From positions 124,001 through 188,000 of the forward strand of contig JAURVB010012358.1 in NCBI GenBank assembly GCA_033002965.1: DNA of 64,000 nt. Reading direction: 5' to 3'. This DNA comes from Piper betle. Its lineage: Eukaryota; Streptophyta; Magnoliopsida; Piperales; Piperaceae. This document shows positions 23,135 through 35,796 of the stretch, piece after piece (the stretch's first letter is position 1; each line of letters starts with the position of its first letter). A program made the translations under genes and the position numbers. Below the pieces are notes generated by a model that was not told where the DNA came from, searched no databases, and saw only the letters and a list, made by a program, of their open reading frames with translations.

Positions 23135-24094
23135 TGTTGGGAAATATACACTCCAACGAAAAACAAGCCAGAAAATATTTCCCCTACTCGATGAAATGAA
23201 TAGGAGACACCCAAGATAAAAATGGATGGAAACTTTCCTCCCAATTTAGAGAAAAGAAAACCAACCTACTCGATCAACTTTGATTAAGAAATCTCTTACA
23301 ATCAAGTATCAGAAAATGAGAAAACTTTTGAGAAAACTCTCCTAACCTAAATCAGATCAATAACAAGATCTGAAAGATACAATTCTTGAGAAATTGAGAA
23401 AAATATCATACACCTCAAATGAAAAATGGATCAATCTCACACCCTGGATTACGACCCTACTTCAACTTGAGATGATGAAAAACTTCTCCAAACTCTCCCC
23501 TTGTGAGTGAAACCACTCCCCGTTATATGTGGAAAAACTCCACCCAATACATGTAGAAAATTCTACCAAAGTGTGAAAAACTTCACCCCAATAAAAGTAG
23601 AAACTCTACCCAAATGTGGAAAACTCCACCCAAAAGAGTAACACTACTCCCAATTACAATCCACAGACAAAGGTAGAGAAAGAAAAGAAATTAACCACTG
23701 TTGATCTTGTCGAAGAACCCGAAGTCATATCTTCACCTCACAACAAACAATTTCACTTTCTTCTCCCACATGCACTACCAATAGTGACCCTGTCTAGATC
23801 TGTAATCCCTCAAGTCTCCCCTAAAGGAGAACACTCCATGGAACTTCCCCAAAGGGAAAGCACACCGAACACATACCTCTAATCACATATTTATAGACTA
23901 GAGATATGAATACCACTTGGAAATGAAGAGCCAACTCCAAACACTACTTCTTGAGCATTGGAATCCTCACTAATGAGTCTCTTCACGTATTCCACAAATT
24001 CTCATCGAATTCGTCGTACCTCTTGGTTTATCTTCATGTCTTCACGACTTTCAATGTGACTGAACGCTTTCTCATGGGAGGGAATATCTCAACA
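23135..24094 (-). repeat. 5' LTR of the gene-capturing element
   Basis: It is near-identical to the 19385-20337 LTR. The main difference is a short indel cluster near 23310-23330. Confidence 0.95.
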
Positions 24095-25060
24095 TATTGC
24101 AACTGATTGTGTCCGTTGCATTATAAATTATAATATTAGTGACCAATTTACGTTTGGCAGCCCATCTTTTGCAACCGGTAAGTAGCACTTGGCAGGTTGT
24201 AGTAGAGATGATGATCATGGGTGACGTCTTTTGTAAATAGAAATCTTAGACTTGTTGGGTATTATGGTTACTTTTGTGGATCAGCTATAGCGTCTATAAT
24301 GTTGGGAGATGAATCGAGATATTTCACTGCTTAACGAAATCTTCAAACTTTGTACTGGTCATATTGGTTTCTTTGTGTCGTTAAGAATCCGATGCGTATG
24401 TTATCACTCTTAAAATCTTAAGCTTTGCTGCTGTCAGTTTTGGTTTGTGTCTGCATCAAATATATGCTGGAGTGTCCCATTTCATAGAAACTGCTATTGT
24501 TGATTATTCTCTGCAATAAGATGTTAATTGAAAGCACAGCTCCAATCTGTTTCATTATATCGATATCTCAATTTTTTCAATTGAGTTGGTGGTTGAAATT
24601 TTTATTTTTTTAAATTTTGCAGCCTCCTTGCAACAGAAATGCGATTGTGATTATTTTTTTATTTTGTTTTAAATTTGTAACTGCCTTGCAACGGAAAAGC
24701 GGTTGCAAATAATATTTTTAATTTTTTTGCATATTTGTAACCACTTTAAAATCAAAACACGATTGCAAAAATTGCAACCGCTGGCTGGGGTGGGGGCAGC
24801 TACTGGCGAGGGTGCAGCGGCGGCGAATAGACCGCGGGGGCTGGCGGGGGCGGCTGCCGATTGCTGTGGCCAGGGGCTAGAAGAGGAGGTGGGGAATAAG
24901 GAGAGCCGTTGGATCAAGATCCAATGGCTCTCCTTTGTAATGTGCTGCAAAAGCATGCAACGCATTACAATATTTTGGTATATATATATATATGCGTGTG
25001 TAGAGAAAGAGAGAAAGAGAGAAAGAGATACGTTGTATATGTTAGAGGTTATAATATACA
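24095..25060. other. Right part of the split older TTGCAA-rich element
   Basis: TTGCAAC, GCAACC and GCGGTTGCAA words recur, especially at 24620-24785, matching 19260-19380. A GC-rich patch (24781-24890) is followed by a 15-bp-arm hairpin (24901-24915 and 24918-24932, two-base loop, one mismatch), GAGAGCCGTTGGATC against its complement. The class is uncertain; a Mutator- or CACTA-like DNA transposon would fit the clustered subterminal motifs. Confidence 0.4.
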
Positions 25061-25206
25061 TCAATTATTTTTATGTGATTGTAATTCATAGGCCTCATAA
25101 AAAATGTCCCTTGTGAGGTCACATGATTATTATACACACTAAAGTGGGTTAGCTTATTTGTTGTATTGTCTTTCCAATCAGTCACTTTCTCTTGATGTAT
25201 CATTAT

Positions 25207-25560
25207 ATACATTCCTTTGCTTACAGGTAAAAGATGAACGCATGCATGATTGTTTCCTTCGTTCCCGTCCAAATTATTTGCCTACCTTCTATTCTCTTTT
25301 GCCGACTCGCCCAAGGCCAACTGGTTTGTTCAATGAAATTTGTCTTCAATGTTGCCGTGATGAATCATCAAGAAGTTTGCAGCTTGTATACGACATTATA
25401 AAACTAAATGTTAGCGAGGTTGATTTCTAATTGCTTCTAGCTATTTGCGATTTCTCAAAGAAACCATTTGTTGATCCGACATTGACGTACATAGCTAATT
25501 TAATACATGCAATGCTTGACGGGTTTGATGGGAAAGGTCTTGTGGAATGGGGGAGAGGTT
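25207..25560 (+). pseudogene. Exon-like protein-coding fragment, family not recognised
   Basis: After a pyrimidine-rich tract and TTACAG (a splice-acceptor-like sequence at about 25222-25227), one frame reads MHDCFLRSRPNYLPTFYSLL and GLFNEICLQCCRDESSRSLQ, then stops at 25428-25430. A protein-like frame continues with AICDFSKKPFVDPTLTYIAN near 25440-25500. The residue mix (Cys, Trp and His placement, amphipathic helices) looks like real protein rather than a chance frame. I cannot name the family. It may be a decayed host exon or a fragment carried by the DNA element on its left. Confidence 0.4.
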
Positions 25561-25991
25561 AGGGTTTAAATCATAGTTTAAGAATTCTATTTTCATTCCA
25601 AGAACTCCCCATTTGACTTCACCAATTATTATAGTTGCATGGCCTTTCAAGTCTAACTTGTGAATAGTTGTATATTTATCAAATTCCACAATTAACTTAG
25701 CTTGACATTTCAAGTTGTATTAATTATAGAAGTTGTTCATATAATCATATTATTAGCAAAATCAGCATATTAAGGTATTTCAATTACATATTTGTCGATT
25801 TCATGAAGTTTTAAGAACTAATTATTTACCATTTTGTACTTCGATTATATGTCTTATTGAAAAAATTAATATAAATGACTTCGAATAAGTGGAAGACCAA
25901 ATCCACTTTATAACTACCAAACATGTTGAGATTAGGTTTTGAGTTTATCAACTATGGTTATTCATCTCAATGATGGGGTTAGAAGAATGTG
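25561..25991. other. Gene-free stretch
   Basis: AT-rich sequence without recognisable motif, repeat or reading frame of interest. Confidence 0.5.
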
Positions 25992-26384
25992 TGTGTTAAT
26001 CCATTAATACAAGTGCAAATTAATAGGCTCAGGCCATCTCTTCAAAATTATTAACACAAGTTAAAGATTTATAACCATATCTCCTCTAATATGTTGGATA
26101 CTACCGATAAATATTGAATGTAAAACTAATTTAAATATCTTACAATGTACCCACCTTTAAGAAAGTTAGCCTTTAATTTTTTTTGTTTACCATCTAATAA
26201 AGAACAAAGTTAGTTTTGATTTCATTTGTAATCACTCAGTTCATATGCAAATTAGTCATGAGTTTAAGTCATCTCTTTAAAATGTTTTATTCAAGTTAAA
26301 AATTTATAAACGCGTCTTCTTTGGTATACCTAATCATCTTACCCTAATAAATATTAAATGTTATACTAATTGAGGGATCTTACA
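25992..26384 (-). mobile_element. Old, diverged TRIM retrotransposon, TSD ATGTG
   Basis: Two heavily mutated TRIM LTRs (about 25992-26144 and 26227-26384) keep the block order of the younger copies: GGCCATCTCTTCAAAAT, CAAGTTAAAGAT, AATATTGAATGTAAAACTAA and ATCTTACA. A worn purine tract (plus-strand ACCCACCTTTAAG) follows the left LTR, and the interior is only 82 bp. A perfect ATGTG duplication (25987-25991 and 26385-26389) confirms the borders. Confidence 0.8.
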
Positions 26385-26389
26385 ATGTG

Positions 26390-27944
26390 AATGATTTGCC
26401 CCATCCTTGTTTTTCCAAAATGAAAAGAAAAGAAAATGAACAGTACTGTACTGTGATAATTAAAAAAGTAAACCAGATTATGGTTGAAGAAAACTAAAAT
26501 GAAACCTACACTACCCACTAATTTGTTTGTTTTATGGGGAGCAGTACACTACTACCTACTTGTTAATTTTGGACTCCAAGGTCCTATACATCCATACTTG
26601 GCCTTATCTTCTTTCTGATTCAATCTTGCAATTGAGAACAGTTTGATGTTGAAGGAACCATTGCAAACGCAACCTCCGTGGCTTGACTTGGACAAGGCTC
26701 ATGGCCAACTTGCAACAAAGCCGTACACTAAACAACTTGGAGCTCCCACTGACCAAATTACTAGGAAGGACTGCCTTCGTATTCAAACATGCACTGTAGA
26801 CTATGCTAACATACCAGCCACTAGTATTCATTTTTCAAAAAAATTGTGTTTTCATAATTATCAAGTGGATGGACTCTTTTGCTTGTCTCCATTATGAAAA
26901 CAAAATAAAATATCAGATATAAACGCGCTCGTTGAATGTTCTTAGTTGATTGTTAAAAATAAAGAGTCAAAGATTGCTAAATCACCATAAAAACTTGGAA
27001 AGAAAAACTTGAAAATATTGACGGGACAGAATATTTTGGTGGTGGCAAAGTCAAAAAATGCTAAATTCAAAATAAAATTTCCACACTGTATGCACTCAAT
27101 ATGAGTATACAACACACCAAGGAATTTATTATCAAGGAATTTAAGAGTGCATGTAATAAATTCCTTCTTATCTCTGATAGATGGCAGATTCGAATGTTGC
27201 ATTGCCTTCCCTTCCTCCATTTTCTTTCTTACTTTTTTTTTTTTTTTGAACTCCAACATTGAAGTCTTCCCACAAACGGAAAAGAAATATAACACACCGG
27301 TTGAGATCCTTAAGGGTCCCATTTGCTTGTCATAAAAACATTGTAAATGAAAAAATTCATAAAAAATAGAAATGCAATAAAATGAAAGGACATGAAATTT
27401 TAAAGATTTCTCTACATGTTTAGATATTAAGAAAATAAGATGAAAATGAAATACTTATTTCCTATATGTGTATCCCAAAATTTCACTTAATTTCTTTTAT
27501 TTTTTACAAAATAATCTTATTTTGTAAAATTTTTATATAGTATTACTTTGATCAAAAATAAAATTTCTTTTGGTTAAATTGTTGGATATCCAAACATAGA
27601 GAAATTTTTTATCTTCAAATTTTACATTTCTTTCATATTTCATATCATACAATTTCAAGACTAGCAACAAAAGTCAACAAGCTATGTAAAAAACCGTAAT
27701 TTCTCTCTTTCAAAGTAGAGGTATCATGTAGGGAGTTTTATTTATATATAGATATACAAATAAAAATAAAATCACTCTCATAATGATCATCCCTAAAATT
27801 ATCCTTACTCTATTCAAAAAACTTCTTCTTCTTTCATTTCATCCTGGACTGGACAGGTTGTACTATAAGAATCTCATTCAAAATTATTTGACCTTTTTTT
27901 TTAGCCAAAAATTATTTCGTCTTTGTAGCAACATTATATAGGAC
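26390..27944. other. Gene-free AT-rich stretch, target of the copia insertion
   Basis: The open frame at 26643-26897 has no domain I recognise. A poly-T run lies at 27231-27247. The part from about 27310 to 27690 is rich in AAATTTC/GAAATTT words in both orientations, like many MITEs, but no terminal repeats could be fixed. Confidence 0.4.
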
Positions 27945-27949
27945 CTACT

Positions 27950-28413
27950 TGTTGGATTTATATACATGTATGTATATATTGATAATTTTTTATTGTGTGT
28001 TTTCATTAAATATTAACCTTATTTAACATTGATTGAATAAAGTTAAAGTTATTGGGGTTTAAGGTATTTAATATGAGTATGGGTTACAATATGTGTAGAC
28101 ACGTAAGCACTTATTTTTAATTTTTGATGGGCTGATTTAGAGTTAAGAGAAGACTTAATGTCATAATTATGTCTATATAAACAGTCATTGTCCTCAAGTT
28201 GGATGATTGGTTTCTTCTTTGTCAACTTATCACCGGTAAGGAATAAAGGTCGTACATAACAACTTGGAAAAACCAGATCCATGAGATCATAATACATATT
28301 GCATGGATTTCTTCATATAAATTAAGGTATGTTTCCGCATCTAGTTTTATTTCTCTTGATTATTTAACATGAAGAACGATCTTAGGATATTTATCAAGTC
28401 AAGCTTTCTAACA
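27950..28413 (+). repeat. 5' LTR of the copia element
   Basis: 464 bp. It shares with the 3' LTR the blocks ATATACATGTAT, GGTTACAATATGTGTAGA and TTTAACATGAAGAA, with many point differences, so the element is old. Confidence 0.9.
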
Positions 28414-29249
28414 AGCAGTATCTAACTTCTTTATGTTGGATCATTGAGAACTAAAGTTTTAGATTGTGGCATCTGTGAAACTAGATCACTATGGTCATAT
28501 GGTTTTGTTTTGCGCTTTAGGCTTTTGTCTAAGCGTATGAGGAGGCTATGCCATGATGAAGGGAACCGAGAATTCGATGGTCATAGCATTTAGTTGTTGA
28601 AGATTGATTTGTTCTTGAGTTGCTTGAGTTGCTCTATTACTGTTATATCCAAAATTTTGGACATTATGGGGTTGTCTCAAATGAACTAAATTCTTTACTT
28701 TTGGATCAGTGAATTCAAAATAATGGTTGTATAACCTTTCTAGTTGTCTAATATTTTGAAATATATTGATTGAAACAACATCCTACCAAGAAGGCACTCT
28801 TGTGCATAGATCGTTTATTTTTAAACATCAAGACTGTGGGTATGTAATTCATGCGGATATTACCCGGCCCAAAGAAATGTATCAATATTTGGCATAATCA
28901 TACACACCTATGGTAATAAATATATAACAATTATTTGGTATATCTACGTGAACAATTAGTCAGCCCAAAGGAAGGCATATTGTTTGACATGACTTATTGT
29001 CATTATTTAATTATTGCATTGAGGTACCACTTATACATTAATTTTGTTGTCCAAATACTTAATATTAATGTTGTGCTATTATCTAGTCATGGGCTCTCCC
29101 ATTATTTAAATTAGTGATCATGTTTGTTTTGTTTTAATATTTTTGCTTCTCATATCTGCCAACATTAACTTAGTTCTTATACTAAATGAGATTAATTCTA
29201 AGGTTTTCAGTAATATAGATCTAAACATTGCACTAAGGATTGAACAAAC

Positions 29250-29625
29250 TACAACTCTTATATATTAAAGTTCCTTTTAAGAAAAATAGGACTTTGAGAA
29301 GTAGAAAGTTCAAATTACATGTTTTATGATCATATGAAACATAGGATTCCAGAAACCATTAGGGGTGCCATGTCTAAAAGGTTATTATTCTCAAAGAGTG
29401 TCTTAAGAAAATTAAACATTTGGTTAAAAATGATGAGGCTGAAACAAGTACAATTTTATCGAATTTGATTTCAATAAAGTATAAAGTTCAAGGCAATAAG
29501 GTATAAGGTTGTACATGATTAAGATGCCTCATCTTTCTTCAAAATTAAGGGAACTAAGTTTAGAATTGTCTCTTACAACTTGCTTGTGCATTAAGGTTAG
29601 TGTTCTCTTTTGGCATAATTAAGTG
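29250..29625 (+). pseudogene. Ty1/copia Gag remnant
   Basis: Frames near 29340-29620 keep the pattern of copia Gag (UBN2-type): IPETIRGAM, KTSTILSNLISIKYKVQGN-like and LRELSLELS-like blocks. They are interrupted by stops and frameshifts and end abruptly at the solo-LTR insertion. Confidence 0.7.
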
Positions 29626-31047
29626 TGTAACACCTTGATTCTAGTTCACCTAAGAACTAGATCAAACTATTACAATCAAGTCAAGTCATGTTTAAATCAA
29701 TTAATCTGGAAGACTTGAACAAAAAATGGATCGAAACAACCTTCTTGGCATCTCGAGAAAAGAATACACATCATGATACATTAAGTAAATACATGAGCAC
29801 GCATTAAACATAGGCAAAAGAACAAAAGAAAACAGCAGTACACTGAGCTCAAGTATGTGTAGTATTTATCTGTCCTTCCACCAAAACCAACCCAAGACAT
29901 AGGAACACAAGTCCTACATACATAATAAGAAAAACGTTAGCAAAGGGTGTCACTGGTCCGAAAAATAACTAGTACAAACTGGCAAGGGGAATCTAATATT
30001 CCACGAGAAAGAAAAACCATATATAATCTTCATGAAAACACTCAAAGGGCATCTATTGAGAAGCCATCAAGCTGCAGACTCGATAGCATCCCAAACTAAA
30101 CTAGTGTTGTGCCACTCTCGGCAATAATTAGTCCTACTCATGGAAAAAATCACACATCCAAAGCCCCTTCATACCTCCATATAACTCCTATCCCAAAGCA
30201 CAAGGGTTGAGTACTCTCAATCAGTCGCCTCAGTACCCTGTGATACCACAAGTCTAGATATGTGTTGTACACTACAGTACCTATCCACTCCACACCTTTC
30301 CAAGTGTGAGGAAGCTCAAAATGTTGAGATGTCAAGATCCCTCAGGAATGGAACAACCCTCTCACTAATTTGGAGTCCACTGTGACTTGCGTACAGGCCT
30401 GTTCACAGTATATGCAAGGCCAAATTCACCAACTCTCATCTCACTAAAAACTCCATAAAAACTAAATATAGGGCTAAGAAGAAAATTATATAAGTAGGCC
30501 CGAAGGCAACATGAGGTGGAGCTAAGTTCAAAAACAACACGAGGTATCTCATCCTCAAGGGTTATTAATCATGGAAGTAAAATACATCTAAATAGCCCAT
30601 GGTTGGATAAAATAGCCACTTAATAAGTCCAATGATCTGTAAGTCAAATCCGCAATAGATTAAAGCGATAAATCTGAGAAGAGTCCTAACAGGCTTGTGG
30701 TACAAGTTCAAATCCACAATAGATTAAAGCAATAAATCTACAACAAGCTCGGACTCTGGAACTTACATCAAAACCCATTACTAAGCAAAAGACTAACAAC
30801 TCTATATGATGCATGGTCAGGGTGTGTATTCACATCAACAATAACAACAAACGAATCAAAATTAAACACATGGCATGCAAGTCGAGACATAATAAGGAAA
30901 AATAACTAATAAATAAATAAAATCATGGATAAATAAATAAATAATAAATACACTAGAATAAATAATACACTAGTCATAAAATAATAGCTTAAATATAATT
31001 ATATAAGTATGCAGCTAGACATGAGTAAATAATAGCAAATATAGGAG

Positions 31048-31050
<3 letters not shown>

Positions 31051-31080
<30 letters not shown>
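31051..31080. repeat. (TA)n microsatellite
   Basis: Thirty bases of alternating AT, followed by AATA tetranucleotide runs to about 31130. Confidence 0.95.
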
Positions 31081-31084
<4 letters not shown>

Positions 31085-32614
31085 AATAAATAAATAATAA
31101 TTTGATAAATAAATAAATAGTTAATATTAATTAATCATGAATAGTAATAGTGTAGTTATCAGATACATGAATATATAATTAAACACAAATAAATAATAGC
31201 ATACATACGAACAAACAAATAAATAAATAAAATTTGATAAACATGAATAAGATTAATATTCATAAGTAAATATATGATCAATAATAATAAATAATTATAT
31301 AAATATGCATCATAATCTGTAAATAAATAAATAACAACAAATAAAGAATAATGAATAAATAAATAAATAAAATATTCATAACATCAAAATATGCTAAATA
31401 ATGTGAATATGTATCTAAATTAATGTATGGAGTCTCGAATTATTGAAAAGAAATAGATGAAAATGAGCTTAAATAAGTTATCGAGTCAACTGGACTGAAC
31501 AAGATCGAGTCGAATGCGTTGAACCAAACCAAGTCGGGCCAAGTTGACTTGGTTTAGGTTAACTAATATTGTGGACTGGGTTGGCTTGGCAAACATGATC
31601 ATGGACACGGGCAGAGAGACACGGGAGTGGGTAGGCGGACACGTCTGGACACAAACACGACTAATCAGGCAAACGGGCACCAAACGGATGACAGAGCGCG
31701 TCAGCAAAAAGCGCCAATGACAGCACGGTTGGCCGCCAGACAGGATCAATGGCCCAGGCAACTGGGAACATGGTGGTGGTGGCGACCAATGATGTCCAGC
31801 TGTTGGCTAGCCGGAAAACAACTAGAACGTGACGAAAATTGCCGCTGGGGTAGGTGAAGTATCCGGCGATGATTCTGGTGGCAATGATCGAAGAGGCTAG
31901 TCTCAAAATGTCCGTCATCGAGTGGGGAGCATGTCTGGGGTGATGATCAATGGTCTCTAACCGACAACTAATCGAAAAAAGGTCGGAAAGGGACGAAAAT
32001 GCCGCCATAAAGTTTGAGTCTGTGGCAGCGATTGTGGCCACTACGAAGGTTAGGGCCAATCTCAAATTGAAGATCTTGGCAAGGGTAATCGATCTGAGTG
32101 GTTGGTCTCATAGGAGGTGGATCGCTAGTGCCAAAAAATGCCCTAAAAGATGCCAGTGGCGGTGGAAATCAACAACCAAATTGGCATTGCCGGCGACGAC
32201 TGTGGGGGTGCCGGTAGTGGTGAGAGGTATAGATCGATAGCTGACCACGAGGCAGTCATTGTGGTGTCAATCCAATGGTCTAAGGAGGGTGGAGACCCAC
32301 TTGGGCAATGCCAATAGTTAAAATCCTCTAAAAAAGTGGGGAAATATAACATCCCAATTTTTCGGTCTAGTGGCAAACTGAAGTATAATGTTAAAAATTC
32401 ATAAATTTAATAATTTAACTATTATCGTTCAAGCTTCACTGAAACAGATTTCAAAAGCATAAGCCAGAACCACTAAACGGCCAACTAGAATCATACATAC
32501 ATACATAATCATGCATACTATACATACATAATCATACATATTGTGCTAGAACACACAATGGCACCACGTACAGCCTAAACAACTCAACGGAGCATACAAC
32601 ATGTCATAAATTTA

Positions 32615-32765
32615 TACATGTACCAGAATATAGTCGACGGTAACTTACCCATATCATATATAAGCATATACATGTACCAGAATCAAGTCAATGGTAAGAT
32701 GCCCGTGTCATATATAAATATATACATGTACCAGAATCTAGTCGTTGGTAATATGCTCGTTCTAG
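32615..32765. repeat. 51-bp tandem repeat, three units, in family-D LTR
   Basis: Units containing ATACATGTACCAGAAT recur about every 51 bases. The right LTR of the same element has two units (about 36755-36850). Confidence 0.8.
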
Positions 32766-32908
32766 TAGGATCACACAGAGAAGTATACATACGCATACAT
32801 ATAAATTTTGGTGTATAGGCCAGCACGGTAACCCATGACAACTAAATGAAACTAGAAGTCTAGTAAGACAAAGAAGCGCACACATGCATACATATAAGTG
32901 TTGGTGCA

Positions 32909-35796
32909 TGTAAAACCCAGCTTTGAGTTAGGGTCTTACCCGCTTGTAGTTTGCCTAGTTTGGGCTAGTCTCAAGTCGGTTCAAGCGAGCTCGAGCTAGA
33001 CCAGTTTTCAAGCCATGAGTATGGGACCCGGATAGCCTTATGAGCATGTCATGGTGGCCGAGTTGTACTACATGCAGATGCTAGCTTCAGTTAAGCTACA
33101 ATAGCGCATGAGTTATCAGTGTATACATGAGGTATACATATATATTTATGAGTTAGCCAGGGTTTTAGACCTAGATCTAGGTCATTGTAGTATTTAATAT
33201 CCGTTTGGGATTTTTAGGGTATCTCATTTGCATGCATCATAGGGATTTTGAATCACAGGATTGTGACTCTGTGGGCCCAGCTTGATTGAATCTAGGTTTT
33301 CACCCCAATTGAGTTGAGGGTTCAAAGTCCATTTAGCCTTTTTGCCTCTATTCAAGCCTATAGAGTCACTTTTATGACTCGAGTCAGTTCTAATTTTGGA
33401 CAATCTAGATCTAACCTTTCTGTTTATATGTATATTGCATCATATACCCATAGTTGGGTCCCACTAGGTGACGAGTTGTCAGACATGCAGATCGTGTAGC
33501 GTGGCAAGATCTGACCATCTATATAAGCCCTAGTTTTCTCCCATTGATTTTTCAGAATTTTCCATTGATTTTTGGAGTTTTCCACCCTTACTACCGCCAC
33601 TATTTTTTGGCTCCGACGAGCCACCTCCAGCTGATCCAACTATCCTGATAGGTTCATCTCATTGAAGAAGACATTTTGAGACCATCCACGAGCACTGCCG
33701 TGGCCGGGATCACCACCAGCGAAGCTGCCACACCTGTGGCAATTCTGCCCTCTTTTCGAGCGGGCAAACTCTGTCACCATAATCCTTGTTGCCATGGCTA
33801 TCGATCCTGACTGGCGGTGAGCCTAGTCTAGCCGCCGTCAACATTTTCTGGCGACATGCGCCACCCGCCCTATCAGAACCAGTTATCTGCTTCGCGTCGC
33901 ATGCCCGCACTCACGTCCACCTAACCGTCACCCATTTGTATATGTGGTCATGCCCAAGCTCGTGGCTGCGTCTAGCTACCGGCCCAGCACTCATGTTTGA
34001 CTCAACTGAGTCAACTCAGCTTGACTAGGTTTACTTAGTTCGGTTCAATTCAGCTCATTTTTAGCCGTTTTTCGACCGTTTTTTATAATTCGAGAACTCC
34101 TACATTAGTTTAGATGCATATTCACAATACGTAGGATATTTTGATGTTATGAGTGTTTTTATTTATTTATTTATTTATTATTGTTCATTTATTTTATTTA
34201 TTTGTTTATCATATATGATGAATGTTTACATGATTATTTGTTATTTTAATGTTTTTATTTACTTATTAATATTAGTCTTATTTATGTTTACTAAATTGTA
34301 TATGTTTATGTATTTATTTACTTGTTTGTTGCATGTATGTTATTATTTATATATATTTAATTATGTATTCCATTTTGGATAACTATGATATTATTATTAT
34401 TCGTGATTTATTAACATTAAATAATATTTTATTTATTTATGTACATATCAACTGATTATGTATTTATTTATTTAATTAATTATATGTTTACTAACAAGAG
34501 CATATAAGATATTTACTCGTGTTTAATGGTGTATTTATATTGTATAATGATATTATTATTTTATGATTAGAGTATTATTTATTTTTAGATATTTATTATT
34601 TATCTATTTATTCATGAGTATATTTATCTACGTATTTATTATTTTTTTATTTGTTATTTTCTATATTATATCTAGATTTTTGTGGTGATGTTTATTTGTA
34701 TGTTTATATAGTATTATATTCTTTATTAGGATGTATTTATGATGTGAGTACACACCATGAGCAAGCATTATATAAAGATGTCAGTATTTTACGTAGAAAT
34801 GAGGTTTCGTTTCGATGTAGGTTTCGGAGTTCGAGCTCACCATAGATGTGTCGATACGCTTGGAGCTTGGACCACGGGTTCGTAGGACTCTCCCTTTCTT
34901 TGATCTTTGCTTGACTCTCTGCATGTCAAGTTTAACCATATTTTAGGCGTAGGACATCATCGGCAGTGTTTTATCGGATACCTCCGATGTCGGGTCATTT
35001 AGCCGTATTTTCTACACATGTTTAATAAAACTTCAAGGTGGAGACCCATGATGGTTTTCAAAGGATAAGGTCCAGAAACTGAGTATTAAATTGTCTCCCA
35101 AGCCTATATGTATAAATATGAGGGTTTGCAGCTTTTACGACTAAGAGTGTGCACATGTTTAATATGTATAAACTACATTAGTCCTCCTTCAAACCCTGAG
35201 GTAGTGCGGAGTACGAGGGTACTATGTAACGCATCATATTTCTGAAATTTGTGGCACTACCTTAACTATTCCTTTTGCCACTCGATTATCGCGGCAAGTG
35301 TAATATGGATGATGTGAGGATGTAATTGTTGTATGTATGAACATGAATATTAGTCATGCATGCACGTCGGCACTTGTTTAAGTATTCTTGCTTACCGCTT
35401 AGTGTGAGGCAATTTTAAAGTTTCCCAAGTTTATGTGAGTAATAGAGTACCTATTTGCCAGCTTGTACTAATTATTTTTTAGACCAGAAATAGTCGTTTC
35501 TGACATTTTTCATATTATATATGTAGGTTTTGCTTTCCTCGGCCAGCTTTGGTAGGAGGACATATAAACACTACACACACTCGACCTCGGTCCAGTTATT
35601 TTCTTTCTTACTTTTGTTTATATTTGATGTGTTTTGACATACATATAATGATGTCTTCCATTCTCATGAAGCCAAGTGGATTATTTCGATTTATTTTATC
35701 GATCGAATCTTAACAATTAACAACTTTAGACATGACTCGACTCGATCAAAACATTTCTAATTAGATTCTTAGGTGAACCAAAATTGGAGTGTTACA
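32909..35796 (+). mobile_element. Solo LTR, family A, TSD GTGCA/GTTCA
   Basis: It starts TGTAAAACCCAGC and ends GGAGTGTTACA, 2888 bp. Flanks are GTGCA (32904-32908) and GTTCA (35797-35801), one mismatch. The right LTR of the host element gives the empty site: GTTGGTGCATGGGTCAATATG near 36894-36914 is continuous. This confirms both borders. Confidence 0.93.

Larger units (their letters stand above)
19385..24094 (-). mobile_element. Young non-autonomous LTR retrotransposon with captured gene fragments, TSD TATTG
   Basis: Nearly identical LTRs (19385-20337, 953 bp; 23135-24094, 960 bp) flank a 2.8-kb interior and are bounded by a perfect TATTG duplication (19380-19384 and 24095-24099). The primer binding site at 23121-23132 and the polypurine tract at 20338-20352 put the element on the minus strand. 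LTR differences seen by eye are about four substitutions and one small indel cluster, so the insertion is recent. No Gag, protease, RT or integrase motif is present. Reading along the minus strand, the interior holds a GC-rich repeat-like block, a PPR gene fragment, an unidentified stretch and an S-domain receptor-kinase fragment. It must use proteins of another element. Confidence 0.95.

Noticed and set aside
27310..27690. MITE
   Set aside because: AT-rich with inverted words, but no definable terminal inverted repeat or target duplication.
32609..32820. Repetitive 66-codon frame as a small protein
   Set aside because: It is a translation of the 51-bp tandem repeat in an LTR; 51 is a multiple of three, so any frame looks repetitive.
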